The position numbers and the translations under genes are program-made. This document shows, one piece after another, positions 6,994-14,536 of a stretch of DNA of 21,648 nt. The first letter of the stretch is position 1; every line of letters begins with the position of its first letter. The stretch comes from an uncultured Bacilli bacterium (GTDB lineage: Bacteria; Bacillota_I; Bacilli_A; RF39; UBA660): the NCBI GenBank assembly GCA_934167785.1, contig CAKPLX010000015.1:1-21648 (forward strand), read 5' to 3'. The notes beneath the pieces are model-generated. The model was not told the DNA's origin and searched no databases. It saw only the letters and a list, made by a program, of their open reading frames with translations.

Positions 6994-7445
6994 TGCCAAA
7001 CTAAGTAATCTTTATTGTTATTTTCTAATTCATATTCAAAACTCTTTTTATTGCATAAATATCTTACTATGATGTAACTATTATTTAGATCTAGGCTAGT
7101 TTTATCTTTAGGGTTTAGAATCTTTCCAGCCGATGTTGTTTTTAAATTACCCGCGTCTACCAAGGTTTTAATTTTTAATTTGCTATCAATTAAAGCAATA
7201 TCATTGATACTTGTTATGTTTGCTTTATTGTTTATGCACGAACTTATTGTAACTTCATAACGATTATCAGAAAGATAGACTTTTGCTGCACTAACGATGG
7301 ATGATTTTAAATCTTTATAATTATTTTCACGATTCTTTTTTAAAATATTGCTTACACTAGGAACCATTATGGCCATTAATATAGATAAAATTACAATTAC
7401 CGCTAATACTTCAACTAAAGTAAATCCTTTATTATTTAATTTCAT
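6990..7445 (-). CDS. Type IV pilin-like / competence pseudopilin
   Basis: This 151-aa protein has a class III prepilin signal. A short basic leader MKLNNKG is cut after Gly7, giving mature N-terminal Phe8 with Glu12 at mature position 5. The hydrophobic helix (FTLVEVLAVIVILSILMAI) drives membrane insertion and assembly. The remaining C-terminal domain is small, with two cysteines that could pair. It resembles ComGC-like major pseudopilins of DNA-uptake or secretion systems. However, no comGA/GB, prepilin peptidase or other pilins adjoin it, so its machine is unknown. AGAGGAAAG is the ribosome site. It has its own promoter and shares a terminator with lexA. Confidence 0.8.
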   Translation of the reverse strand: MKLNNKGFTLVEVLAVIVILSILMAIMVPSVSNILKKNRENNYKDLKSSIVSAAKVYLSDNRYEVTISSCINNKANITSINDIALIDSKLKIKTLVDAGNLKTTSAGKILNPKDKTSLDLNNSYIIVRYLCNKKSFEYELENNNKDYLVWQ

Positions 7446-7471
7446 TTCTTTCCTCTCTATTTCTTGATACT

Positions 7472-7500
7472 ATTTTATCATAGGATTTTTTATTTGACAA
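7472..7500 (-). promoter_or_regulatory. Promoter of the pilin-like gene
   Basis: On the minus strand TTGTCA and TAAAAT are 17 bp apart, with an extended -10 TG. Transcription would start about 20 bases before the ATG, so the gene looks singly transcribed. Confidence 0.7.
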
Positions 7501-7512
7501 GAAAAGGAAAAA

Positions 7513-7535
7513 GAAAAAAAGTCCAAAGATTGGAC
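7513..7535 (-). terminator. Terminator of tRNA-Gln
   Basis: GTCCAA (7521-7526) pairs with TTGGAC (7530-7535) around a 3-base loop. Seven T residues follow on the minus strand, about a dozen bases past the tRNA 3' end. Confidence 0.8.
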
Positions 7536-7547
7536 TAGATTATCTAT

Positions 7548-7623
7548 TGGTTGCCCCAGTTAGATTCGAACTAACGAAATGTCGGAGTCAGAGTCCGATG
7601 CCTTACCGCTTGGCTATGGGGCA
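7548..7623 (-). tRNA. tRNA-Gln (anticodon CTG)
   Basis: The 76-base sequence folds as a cloverleaf. Acceptor arms TGCCCCA and TGGGGCA are followed by discriminator A and an encoded CCA. The D arm contains AGCCAAGCGGTAAGGC. The anticodon stem TCGGA/TCCGA has loop CTCTGAC, and the T loop is TTCGAAT. The anticodon CTG (7589-7591) reads CAG codons. The body is very like other Bacillota tRNA-Gln. A TATAAT on the minus strand about 20 bases upstream and the terminator downstream make it a single-gene unit. Confidence 0.95.
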
Positions 7624-7675
7624 ATTAATTTATATACTTATTATAATACAAAATTTTGCATATGGGAAGAGAAAA

Positions 7676-7701
7676 GAAAAAAAAGTCTATTTTTTTAGAC
7701 T
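7676..7701 (-). terminator. Terminator overlapping the stop of the thioredoxin-like gene
   Basis: AGTCTA at 7684-7689 pairs with TAGACT at 7696-7701. Eight T residues follow on the minus strand. The stop codon TAG is part of the stem. Confidence 0.75.
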
Positions 7702-8251
7702 ATTGGTTTAAAAAATTAACAATATCACTTGTTCCTTCTAGATATAAAGTTATGTGATCACCACTTACCTTTACTAAAGTTGGATTTTTGACCTTTAACT
7801 CATTTATTCCTGTTGCAGATTTATTGCCATTTTCTGTAGTAACATATTTTTGATTTAAGCCACTACTTGTATCTACTCTATAAATTGTCATGTCAGTTTT
7901 ATTTGTCATTGCACTAGAGATATTTTTATCTTCATCACTAAAATCATAGTAATAAACATAATACTCTTCTTCAGCTTGATCGAATGTTCTTTGCGCTAAT
8001 ATGGCATTAGATACGTTACTAGAGGAATTACTTGATTCAGAAGTTGCTGTGTCATCCTTCTTTCCCGATACATCTACTTCTTTGGTAATAAATACTGCTA
8101 TTACATAGTATAAAATAAATAAAATAATCGCTATAGCGGCAACTATTTTTAAAAGGGTTAAACCGCTGTAACTTGTTTCAGAAATTTGCTCTGATTCTAC
8201 TTTTTTTGTCTTGTTTTTTTTTGCTTCTTTTCTTCTTAATTCTCTTCCCAT
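7700..8251 (-). CDS. Membrane-anchored thioredoxin-like protein without active-site cysteines
   Basis: This 183-aa protein has a basic N-terminus (MGRELRRKEAKKNKTKK), one membrane helix (about 31-54), a Ser/Thr/Asn-rich linker (about 60-85) and a small C-terminal domain. That domain reads like a thioredoxin fold: strand EYYVYYYDFS, later IYRVDT, then KNPTLVKV with a Pro placed like the cis-Pro before a strand, and EGTSDIVNFL as the last helix. It has no cysteine at all, so it cannot be an oxidoreductase. A binding or scaffold role outside the cell is possible. The fold call is by pattern only. AGGTGATTC lies before the ATG. It has its own promoter, which contains a long palindrome. Confidence 0.55.
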   Translation of the reverse strand: MGRELRRKEAKKNKTKKVESEQISETSYSGLTLLKIVAAIAIILFILYYVIAVFITKEVDVSGKKDDTATSESSNSSSNVSNAILAQRTFDQAEEEYYVYYYDFSDEDKNISSAMTNKTDMTIYRVDTSSGLNQKYVTTENGNKSATGINELKVKNPTLVKVSGDHITLYLEGTSDIVNFLNQ

Positions 8252-8268
8252 CTTGAATCACCTAATTT

Positions 8269-8298
8269 CATTATAGTAAAAAAATACTATAATGTAAA
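8269..8298 (-). promoter_or_regulatory. Promoter with embedded 26-bp palindrome
   Basis: On the minus strand TTTACA (8293-8298) and TATAAT (8270-8275) are 17 bp apart. A perfect inverted repeat with 10-bp arms and a 6-base centre (8269-8278 with 8285-8294) spans the spacer and both hexamers. It could be an operator, or simply repeat the -10 sequence in both directions. Confidence 0.65.
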
Positions 8299-8334
8299 TA
8301 ATTATTCTAAAAAGATTGAAATAAAATCAGTATT

Positions 8335-8371
8335 TTTCAAAAAAAATCACTGTTATCTTCACAATGATTTT
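8335..8371 (-). terminator. Terminator of spo0A
   Basis: AAAATCA (8343-8349) pairs with TGATTTT (8365-8371), with a CA/TG step inside. T residues follow on the minus strand. The stem begins in the spo0A stop codon. Confidence 0.75.
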
Positions 8372-9134
8372 AAGCACTTTGTTTCATAAACTCTAATCTT
8401 AATTTGTCTGCAATCGTAACAATGAATTCTGAATTTGTTGGTTTGGCTTTATCGATATCAACACTATGACCAAATATTTCTTCCATTAAATCCCAGTTTC
8501 CTCTATTCCATGATACTTCAATGGCATGGCGAATAGCTCGTTCTACCCTAGATACGGTTGTGTTATATTTACTAGCAACATCTGGATATAGTTCTTTGGT
8601 AATTCCACCAATAATATCGGGGTTATTGTAAATCATTAAAATTCCATCTCTAATATATTGGTATCCTTTGATATGGGCAGGCATTCCTAATTCATGAAGC
8701 ATTCTAGTAATTGAGATTTCTAGATTATTATGAACAAGGTTTATTCCTTTTTTATTGACTGCTTTAAAAATATCTAGTATTCTTTTTTCTAAATCAGGTA
8801 AATCGAATGGTTTTAATATGTAATAATTTACTCCATATTCACTAACGTTTCGAATTACTTCTGGACTATTATATGATGTTTCTACAATAATGTTTTTATG
8901 AATATTTTTTTCTTTTAATTCTTCCAAAACGCTAATTCCATCTTTTTTTGGCATAATTAAATCTAATAAAACTACGTCATATTTTCCATCTAATTCTTGA
9001 ATACTTTTTACTCCATCACTTCCGTTATAACAACATTTTACAATCTCTATTTCCTTACTATCTTTAAAATACTCCTTTACCATTTCGGTTAAAGCAATGT
9101 TATCATCAATCATTAAAACTTTTATTTTTTCCAT
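8370..9134 (-). CDS. spo0A: Sporulation master regulator Spo0A
   Basis: Spo0A is the phosphorelay response regulator that starts sporulation by binding 0A boxes. The 254-aa protein has a complete receiver domain: acidic pocket Asp10/Asp11, phosphoacceptor Asp58 (VVLLDLIMP), Thr86 and Lys108 (ILKPF). The C-terminal Spo0A-specific DNA-binding domain contains the near-invariant recognition-helix sequence [19 protein letters not shown]. All residues needed for phosphorylation are present, so a working regulator is expected. AGAGGA precedes the ATG. spoIVB, its usual neighbour, is absent. Two tandem 0A boxes lie upstream next to a TATACT -10 element, suggesting autoregulation. Presence of spo0A suggests, but does not prove, an endospore former. 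Confidence 0.96.
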   Translation of the reverse strand: MEKIKVLMIDDNIALTEMVKEYFKDSKEIEIVKCCYNGSDGVKSIQELDGKYDVVLLDLIMPKKDGISVLEELKEKNIHKNIIVETSYNSPEVIRNVSEYGVNYYILKPFDLPDLEKRILDIFKAVNKKGINLVHNNLEISITRMLHELGMPAHIKGYQYIRDGILMIYNNPDIIGGITKELYPDVASKYNTTVSRVERAIRHAIEVSWNRGNWDLMEEIFGHSVDIDKAKPTNSEFIVTIADKLRLEFMKQSA

Positions 9135-9163
9135 TTTTATTCCTCTTTCTATTTTTCTATTTT

Positions 9164-9197
9164 AGTATAACAGGTGGAGATGTCGAATTTTGTCGAA
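9164..9197 (-). promoter_or_regulatory. spo0A promoter with tandem 0A boxes
   Basis: TGTCGAA occurs at 9181-9187 and again at 9191-9197 on the plus strand, exactly 10 bp apart (one helical turn). The second lies in the fuller TTTTGTCGAA context. On the minus strand a TATACT -10 element follows at 9164-9169, and its -35 position falls between the boxes with no good consensus hexamer. A weak -35 with 0A boxes in place is typical of promoters activated by Spo0A~P. Confidence 0.7.
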
Positions 9198-9200
9198 TGA

Positions 9201-9234
9201 AAGAAAGAAGTAATTTTTTCTTTACTTCTTTCTT
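9201..9234. terminator. Terminator after tpiA
   Basis: A perfect 13-bp inverted repeat (9201-9213 with 9222-9234) has an 8-base loop and a T-rich flank on the minus strand. It separates the pgk-tpiA operon from the spo0A promoter. Confidence 0.65.
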
Positions 9235-9271
9235 ATACTTCTACTTCTTTTAATGACTGCTTTTTGTATTT

Positions 9272-9955
9272 TTAAATACTTTTCATTATTTTTTTGACTT
9301 TGTCTATGTTTGCTGAAATTTTTCCAATTAATAGACCATTTATATAGTCACTACTTAAAAGTTCTTTAATATCTTTTTGTTCTACGCCACCACCATAAAT
9401 GATGTTTGGTTTACTTTTGTATTTTTCATATAAGTGGTGATAAATCATTTCTACTTGTTCTTTTATTTCTGTAACTTCTAGTTTTGATTCTACTTTTAAT
9501 GGTTCATATGCAAAAATAATGAAATCAATATTGCTAACTTGATCTAGTAGAGAATCTAGATCGTTAATAATATCTTGATCTTTTCCTGTTTCTCCAAAAC
9601 ATAGAATTGGAGAAATATTACTATCAAGACAGGATAATAATTTTTGATTTGTATTTTTTATGGTTTCATGAAAATATTTTTTTCTTTCATAGTGACCAAT
9701 AAGTGAATATTCAATTCCCATGGATTTTAATTGAAGTGTAGAAATTTCTCCAGTATAATTGCCATTTGTTTTTTCATGAACATTTTGAGCACCTACTCCC
9801 CAATTACAATGATTAATGAAATCTTCTAAATAAAGACTACTTGGGCAGACAATAATATTATAATTTGTATCAATATTATTTAATTCATTAATATATGGAT
9901 ATACTTCTTCATATTCTAAATTCATTTTATGGTTTAAGATAATAAATTTACTCAT
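9272..9955 (-). CDS. tpiA: Divergent triosephosphate isomerase
   Basis: Triosephosphate isomerase interconverts dihydroxyacetone phosphate and glyceraldehyde 3-phosphate. The 227-aa protein keeps the catalytic set: Lys10 (NHKMN, usually NWKMN), His88 (IGHYER) and Glu151 (AYEP). ILCFGET is also recognisable. The flexible lid normally following YEP (WAIGTGK) is missing; the sequence runs on as LKVESKLEV. The phosphate-binding YGGS is YGGG. The protein is about 20 residues short. The frame extends 16 codons upstream, but a perfect AAGGAGG precedes the ATG at 9955, which overlaps the glycosyltransferase stop by 8 bases. It is the last gene of the pgk operon. Activity may be altered, and a second TPI elsewhere is possible. 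Confidence 0.85.
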   Translation of the reverse strand: MSKFIILNHKMNLEYEEVYPYINELNNIDTNYNIIVCPSSLYLEDFINHCNWGVGAQNVHEKTNGNYTGEISTLQLKSMGIEYSLIGHYERKKYFHETIKNTNQKLLSCLDSNISPILCFGETGKDQDIINDLDSLLDQVSNIDFIIFAYEPLKVESKLEVTEIKEQVEMIYHHLYEKYKSKPNIIYGGGVEQKDIKELLSSDYINGLLIGKISANIDKVKKIMKSI

Positions 9956-11195
9956 TTTGATCCTCCTTATCTTTTTCTTTAAATATTTTGTGCATTTTTT
10001 CAACGATTGGTATTTTATGTTTAGGTTGATTTTTTATCGCAATTCGATATACTTCTAAAATTTGTTCGGCAAAGTATCTAGAAGAATGGGTTTCGGCTGA
10101 AATTCTTGCTTGATGGCTTAATCTTTTTCTTAAGTCTTTGTCCGTGAATAAGTTTAGGATACATTTTTTATATTCCCGTTTATTTTTAAATGTTAAGCCA
10201 TTTAAATTATTAATCACGGTTCCTTCAAAACTTTCATCTTCAATAACTACAACAGGTAGCGATGCTGCCATTGCCTCAATTACTGTTAAGCCTTGAGTTT
10301 CTGTATGAGAAGCAGTAACAAAACAATCTGCTATTAGATAATAATTGGGAATTTTATCCCATGGTACTTTACCAGCAAAAATAACTTGTTTGGTTAAATG
10401 ATTTTTTTCTGTATATTTTTTATAATTTTCTAAATCTGGCCCATCACCTACTATTAATAACTTTATTTTATTTGATACACCTACAAGAGGACGCATAGAA
10501 GTTAAGAGAAGATCTATATTTTTCTCACTGCCAATTCTTCCTACAAATAAAATAACAAAATCTTTGGGATCTAAACCAATTTCTTTTCTTTTTTCAGATA
10601 ATTTAAATTCTGGATGATTTTCTTTGTAAAATTTTTCAATATCAATACCGGTTGGAACAATATAAACATTGCGATTAACTTTATATTTTTGTTTAAATAA
10701 TTCATAAGCTTTTTTGGTGGGAACAATTAACTCTGAAATTGTTTTATCACAGTAAAATATGGTTAAATATTCAACTATTTTTTTGCTTGAACGATTGAAA
10801 TAACCATGGGTAATATAATGAACATAATCTTCATACATGGTATGATAGGTATGAACGATTGGAAGGTTATCTTGTTTGGCTAAAATTCTAGCGAAAGTGC
10901 CAATTCCAAATTCTGTTTGAGAATGAATAATATCTAAATTCCAACTGCGAATGATTTTGATGGCTTTTAGGGGATAAATTCCTGTTAATCTAGAGTCATA
11001 AATTCCCGTTGGAACCCCAGGGATTTTTAAAATTCTACTCTTTTTGTCATAGTCATAATGATAATTTTCTAAATTCGCTGTAACAATATAGACTGTGTGT
11101 CCTAATTTTTCTAAGCTTTTCTTTAGCATATCTACACTGGTTACTAAACCACTAATATAGGGAAGATAAGTATCTGTAAATAGTCCTATTCGCAT
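9948..11195 (-). CDS. 1,2-diacylglycerol glucosyltransferase, GT4 family
   Basis: This 415-aa retaining GT-B enzyme probably transfers glucose from UDP-glucose to diacylglycerol at the cytoplasmic membrane face, making glycolipid or a lipoteichoic-acid anchor. Visible features are the N-terminal Rossmann start MRIGLFTDTYLP, the acceptor-side HTYHTMYEDYVHYI (about 115-128) and the donor domain FVGRIGSEKN (about 218-226). The GT4 E-x7-E pair is Glu299/Glu307 (ETQGLTVIE). The HTYHTMYEDY segment is close to Acholeplasma laidlawii monoglucosyl-diacylglycerol synthase and enterococcal BgsB, which sets the specificity call. The tail is lysine-rich. AAGGAG precedes the ATG, which lies inside the end of the flippase-like gene (10-base overlap). 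Confidence 0.85.
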   Translation of the reverse strand: MRIGLFTDTYLPYISGLVTSVDMLKKSLEKLGHTVYIVTANLENYHYDYDKKSRILKIPGVPTGIYDSRLTGIYPLKAIKIIRSWNLDIIHSQTEFGIGTFARILAKQDNLPIVHTYHTMYEDYVHYITHGYFNRSSKKIVEYLTIFYCDKTISELIVPTKKAYELFKQKYKVNRNVYIVPTGIDIEKFYKENHPEFKLSEKRKEIGLDPKDFVILFVGRIGSEKNIDLLLTSMRPLVGVSNKIKLLIVGDGPDLENYKKYTEKNHLTKQVIFAGKVPWDKIPNYYLIADCFVTASHTETQGLTVIEAMAASLPVVVIEDESFEGTVINNLNGLTFKNKREYKKCILNLFTDKDLRKRLSHQARISAETHSSRYFAEQILEVYRIAIKNQPKHKIPIVEKMHKIFKEKDKEDQNE

Positions 11196-12211
11196 TTTTT
11201 CTCCTTCTTTCTATATAAAGCCAAAGCAAAGGCTCCAAAAATCATTCCTAAATAATAACTAATTAAACGCCAAACCAGCATTGCTGCATGAAGGATGCTT
11301 CCCTTTATTAAATATTGAAAGAAGAAAATAAAACTATATTCTACTCCTCCTGTTCCTCCTGGAATGGGGACAAAAGAACCGATGACCATAACATAAGCAA
11401 CTGCGGTAATTACTTTGAAAATATTAACATTTGCATTCATTCCTCTTAAAATAGAATATGGCATACTGTACATTAGCATTAGCCCTAAAATATTTATTAA
11501 TACTGTTAATACAACTATTTTTTTATTCTTTTTTAATTCAATTGCATTATCATGGAAATTTTTTAGATATTCTTGACATTTTTCTTTTGTCTTTTGTTCA
11601 TTTTTGATTAATTTGATTTTGGCTAATAAATGGATGATTGCATCAACTATAATTTTATTGGTTTTCTTTCCAAAACTTAAGAAAAAAGTTACTACTAAAA
11701 CTGCTGTATTGATTAAAAAACCTACAACTACTAAGTATTTTATCAGGCTGTTATTAGGGAAAACGGAAAAAAGACGATTATAAATTAAAGCAAATAGGCC
11801 TGTTAATATTAAAGCAATTTGATAAACGATAAAATTTTGAAGGGTGATATTTGTTGCTTTAGTAACGGGAATTCCTTCTTTGTGTAAGAAATAAACTTCC
11901 ATAGGTTGCCCTCCTCCTGCAAAAGGAGTAATTCCGTGAAAGAAGAGAATCATTAAATTAATTTGAAAGACTTTTAAATAAGATACTTTCTCATGATTTG
12001 CTTTAATAATATGGTAATGTCCAAAACTTGAACAAAGGCGATAACCAATTAAAATGAATATAGCAACAACGATCCAAAAATAATTCATTGTTAAAATAGT
12101 CGAAATAATTTCTTCATAATTATCTTTTAGTGAGAAATATAAAACGATAGCAAGGACTATAATAATAAGTAAAAAATTGAATAAGTATTTTAAATTATTT
12201 TTCTTTTTCAT
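11186..12211 (-). CDS. Flippase-like integral membrane protein (LPG-synthase TM family)
   Basis: This 341-aa protein with about eight membrane helices belongs to the family of the lysyl-phosphatidylglycerol synthase membrane domain (UPF0104/YbhN). The hallmark segments TPFAGGGQPMEVY (about 95-107) and PIPGGTGGVEYSF are both present. Members are thought to flip or handle lipids, and many sit beside glycosyltransferases. There is no C-terminal aminoacyl-transferase domain, so it is not a full MprF. The ATG lies 17 bases inside the end of pgk with only a weak ribosome site, which suggests translational coupling. With the glucosyltransferase downstream it could move glucosyl-diacylglycerol across the membrane; that is inference. 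Confidence 0.85.
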   Translation of the reverse strand: MKKKNNLKYLFNFLLIIIVLAIVLYFSLKDNYEEIISTILTMNYFWIVVAIFILIGYRLCSSFGHYHIIKANHEKVSYLKVFQINLMILFFHGITPFAGGGQPMEVYFLHKEGIPVTKATNITLQNFIVYQIALILTGLFALIYNRLFSVFPNNSLIKYLVVVGFLINTAVLVVTFFLSFGKKTNKIIVDAIIHLLAKIKLIKNEQKTKEKCQEYLKNFHDNAIELKKNKKIVVLTVLINILGLMLMYSMPYSILRGMNANVNIFKVITAVAYVMVIGSFVPIPGGTGGVEYSFIFFFQYLIKGSILHAAMLVWRLISYYLGMIFGAFALALYRKKEKKCE

Positions 12212-13382
12212 TGATTACACTAATTCCTGGAAGAACAGTTCCTTCTAAGTATTCTAGTGTTGCACCTCCTCCGGTTGAAACGTGATAAAAATAAGATGGA
12301 TCTGATAGTTTATTTACACTAGATGCTGAATCTCCACCACCTATTAGTGTTTTGATGTGATTATCTTTTAAATACTGATAAAGTGCTCTGGTCCCTTCTT
12401 GATAGCGTTGGTTTTCAAAACATCCCATTGGACCATTTATGATTACTCTTTTAGCATTAGAAAGTTTATTTTCAAAAAGTTCAAGGGTTTTTGGACCAAT
12501 ATCAAAGCCCATTTCTGAAGGATTGGTATTTAGAATTTCTTTGGTTGAAATATTAGAATCATCTATTGAAGTAGATACTAAATGATCTACTGGTAAGATA
12601 ATCTTATCTTCATATTTTTGTAGCATTTCTTGACAAAATTCAAGAGATTTTTCATCGCAAATTGATTTCCCAATAGGATAATTTTTGGCTTTAAGAAAAG
12701 TATAGGCCATTCCTCCTCCTATTAATAGGAAATCACATTGGGTAATGAGATTCTTAATGATCTTAATCTTATCATGAACTTTTGCTCCTCCCATAATAAC
12801 AATAAAAGGATGCGTGTTTTCATCTAAGATTCCCTCTAATTTTTGAAGTTCTTCTTCAATTAAAAAACCTATACCGTTTGGTAAAAATTTTGCTATTCCT
12901 ACGTTAGATGCATGAGCACGATGGCAGGTTCCATAAGCATCATTGATGAATATTTCTCCTAGAGAAGCCCAATATTTGGAAAGTTCAATATCACAGTTAC
13001 TATCCTTTTTTCCCTCTAAATCTTCATATCTTGTATTTTGAATCAGTAGTACTTCACCTTTTTGTAAGTTAGAAACCATTTGTTCTAGTTCTTTTCCTTT
13101 TGTTTTATTGGAAAAGAATACTTCTTGTTTTAGTAGCTCAGATAATCTTTGGCTGACTGGATAAAGATTATTTTCAATTAAATCGTTTTCTGTTTTAATT
13201 TTGGATAAGTGAGATAATAATATTACTTTTGCTCCTTTTTCAATGGCATACTTTATTGTTGGTAATTCTTTTTTTATTCTAGTATCATCCATAATTATTC
13301 CCTCTTTTATAGGAACGTTAAAGTCTACACGAATAATTACTCTTTTATTTTCTAAATCATAGTCTCTGATTGTTTTTTTCAT
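12195..13382 (-). CDS. pgk: Phosphoglycerate kinase
   Basis: Pgk makes ATP from 1,3-bisphosphoglycerate in lower glycolysis. The 395-aa sequence is full length. N-terminal substrate-binding motifs are RVDFNVP, DDTRI and LLSHL, followed by NDAYGTCHRAHAS. The nucleotide domain has VIMGGAKVHDKI, the NGPMGCFE loop and GGGDSASSV near the end. AAGGAG lies eight bases before the ATG. It is the first gene of a tight operon (pgk, flippase-like gene, glucosyltransferase, tpiA) in which each start overlaps the previous stop. The usual partner gap is not adjacent. The promoter lies between pgk and the ftsW stop. Confidence 0.97.
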   Translation of the reverse strand: MKKTIRDYDLENKRVIIRVDFNVPIKEGIIMDDTRIKKELPTIKYAIEKGAKVILLSHLSKIKTENDLIENNLYPVSQRLSELLKQEVFFSNKTKGKELEQMVSNLQKGEVLLIQNTRYEDLEGKKDSNCDIELSKYWASLGEIFINDAYGTCHRAHASNVGIAKFLPNGIGFLIEEELQKLEGILDENTHPFIVIMGGAKVHDKIKIIKNLITQCDFLLIGGGMAYTFLKAKNYPIGKSICDEKSLEFCQEMLQKYEDKIILPVDHLVSTSIDDSNISTKEILNTNPSEMGFDIGPKTLELFENKLSNAKRVIINGPMGCFENQRYQEGTRALYQYLKDNHIKTLIGGGDSASSVNKLSDPSYFYHVSTGGGATLEYLEGTVLPGISVINEKEK

Positions 13383-13412
13383 TTTCTTTTCTCCTTAACA
13401 TTTAGTAGTTTT

Positions 13413-13441
13413 ATTATACCAAAATTATTCTAAATAGTCTA
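13413..13441 (-). promoter_or_regulatory. Promoter of the pgk operon
   Basis: On the minus strand TAGACT and TATAAT are exactly 17 bp apart, starting a few bases past the ftsW stop. No terminator separates ftsW from this promoter, so some read-through is possible. Confidence 0.7.
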
Positions 13442-13447
13442 GGTAAG

Positions 13448-14536
13448 TTATTCATAATTGCATTTACTAATATTTAGAAGAATTCCCATTGATATCATAG
13501 TGATAAAAAGACTACTTCCTCCATAACTAAGAAATGGTAGAGTTACCCCTGTTACTGGAATTAATCCTACTACCACCATTAGATTTAAAATGGCTTGAAA
13601 AGCTAATTGAAAAGTAATGCCAAAAGCTAAATATTTACCAAATTTATCTTCACAATGAATAGAAATATGAAATCCACGATAAATAATTAAAAGAAAAAGC
13701 GTTGCTACAATGATAATTCCTAAAAAACCAAATTCTTCACTGATAATAGCGAAGATGAAATCTGTTTGAGGTTCGGGTAAATAAAAGTGTTTTTGAATGC
13801 TATTTCCAAGTCCTAGTCCTAGTAAGCCTCCTGGCCCTATTGCGTATAGGCTTTGAATAATTTGAAAACCACTTCCTAAAGGGTCACTCCATGGATTTAA
13901 AAATGATACAATTCTTTTCATTCGATATGGAGCGGCAATGATTAAGGCTACAACGCCTAATAGACCAATAAAACCTAGTTTGATAAAAAAACCCATATTA
14001 ACTCCACTAACAAATAATAAAACAATAATAGAAATAACTATGATAACTCCTGTTCCAAAATCTGGTTGTAGCATAATTAGTCCAAATACTAACATTAATA
14101 CTCCTAAAATGGGAAGTACTCCACTTTTTATATTTTTTAGTACTTTTTCGTTATAAGCTAAGTATTTTGAGGTAAAAATTATCATTCCTAATTTGGTAAA
14201 TTCGCTGGGTTGAATCCCTAGTCCACCAATTCCAAACCAACTTCTAGAACCATTTCTTACTGTTCCAATTCCTGGAATTAAAACTAAAACTAGAAGGATG
14301 GTACAAATAAAAAAGATAAGATTTGCTTTGGATAAATATTTGGAATAGGGAATTTTTGTCATAAAATAAATGAAAATATAACTTAAAATTAAAAAAATGG
14401 TTTGGGTTTTAACAAATTTATAAGGATCATTAAATTTATATTCTGCCCAAACATAGGATGCAGAATATATCATCAGAATTCCAAATAAGGAAATGATAAC
14501 GATTGCAATTAGTAATAAATAATCTATTTTTTTCAT
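13448..14536 (-). CDS. ftsW: SEDS peptidoglycan glycosyltransferase FtsW
   Basis: FtsW polymerises lipid II into septal peptidoglycan together with a class B penicillin-binding protein. The 362-aa, roughly ten-helix protein shows the SEDS signatures IQPSEFTKLGMI, MLQPDFGTG, PEPQTDFIFAIISEEFGFLG and PVTGVTLPFLSYGGSS. FtsW is preferred over RodA because of the IYSAS start, the PEPQTDFIFA loop and the SYGGSS end; RodA stays possible. The frame is open 24 codons further up, but AGGGGGAAAG lies right before the ATG at 14536. It is followed on the same strand by the pgk operon. Together with lepB and the pilin gene it belongs to the envelope genes of the window. Confidence 0.93.
   Translation of the reverse strand: MKKIDYLLLIAIVIISLFGILMIYSASYVWAEYKFNDPYKFVKTQTIFLILSYIFIYFMTKIPYSKYLSKANLIFFICTILLVLVLIPGIGTVRNGSRSWFGIGGLGIQPSEFTKLGMIIFTSKYLAYNEKVLKNIKSGVLPILGVLMLVFGLIMLQPDFGTGVIIVISIIVLLFVSGVNMGFFIKLGFIGLLGVVALIIAAPYRMKRIVSFLNPWSDPLGSGFQIIQSLYAIGPGGLLGLGLGNSIQKHFYLPEPQTDFIFAIISEEFGFLGIIIVATLFLLIIYRGFHISIHCEDKFGKYLAFGITFQLAFQAILNLMVVVGLIPVTGVTLPFLSYGGSSLFITMISMGILLNISKCNYE

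Noticed and set aside
13938..14156. Plus-strand open frame opposite ftsW
   Set aside because: It is wholly inside the conserved ftsW coding region, with no start signals.
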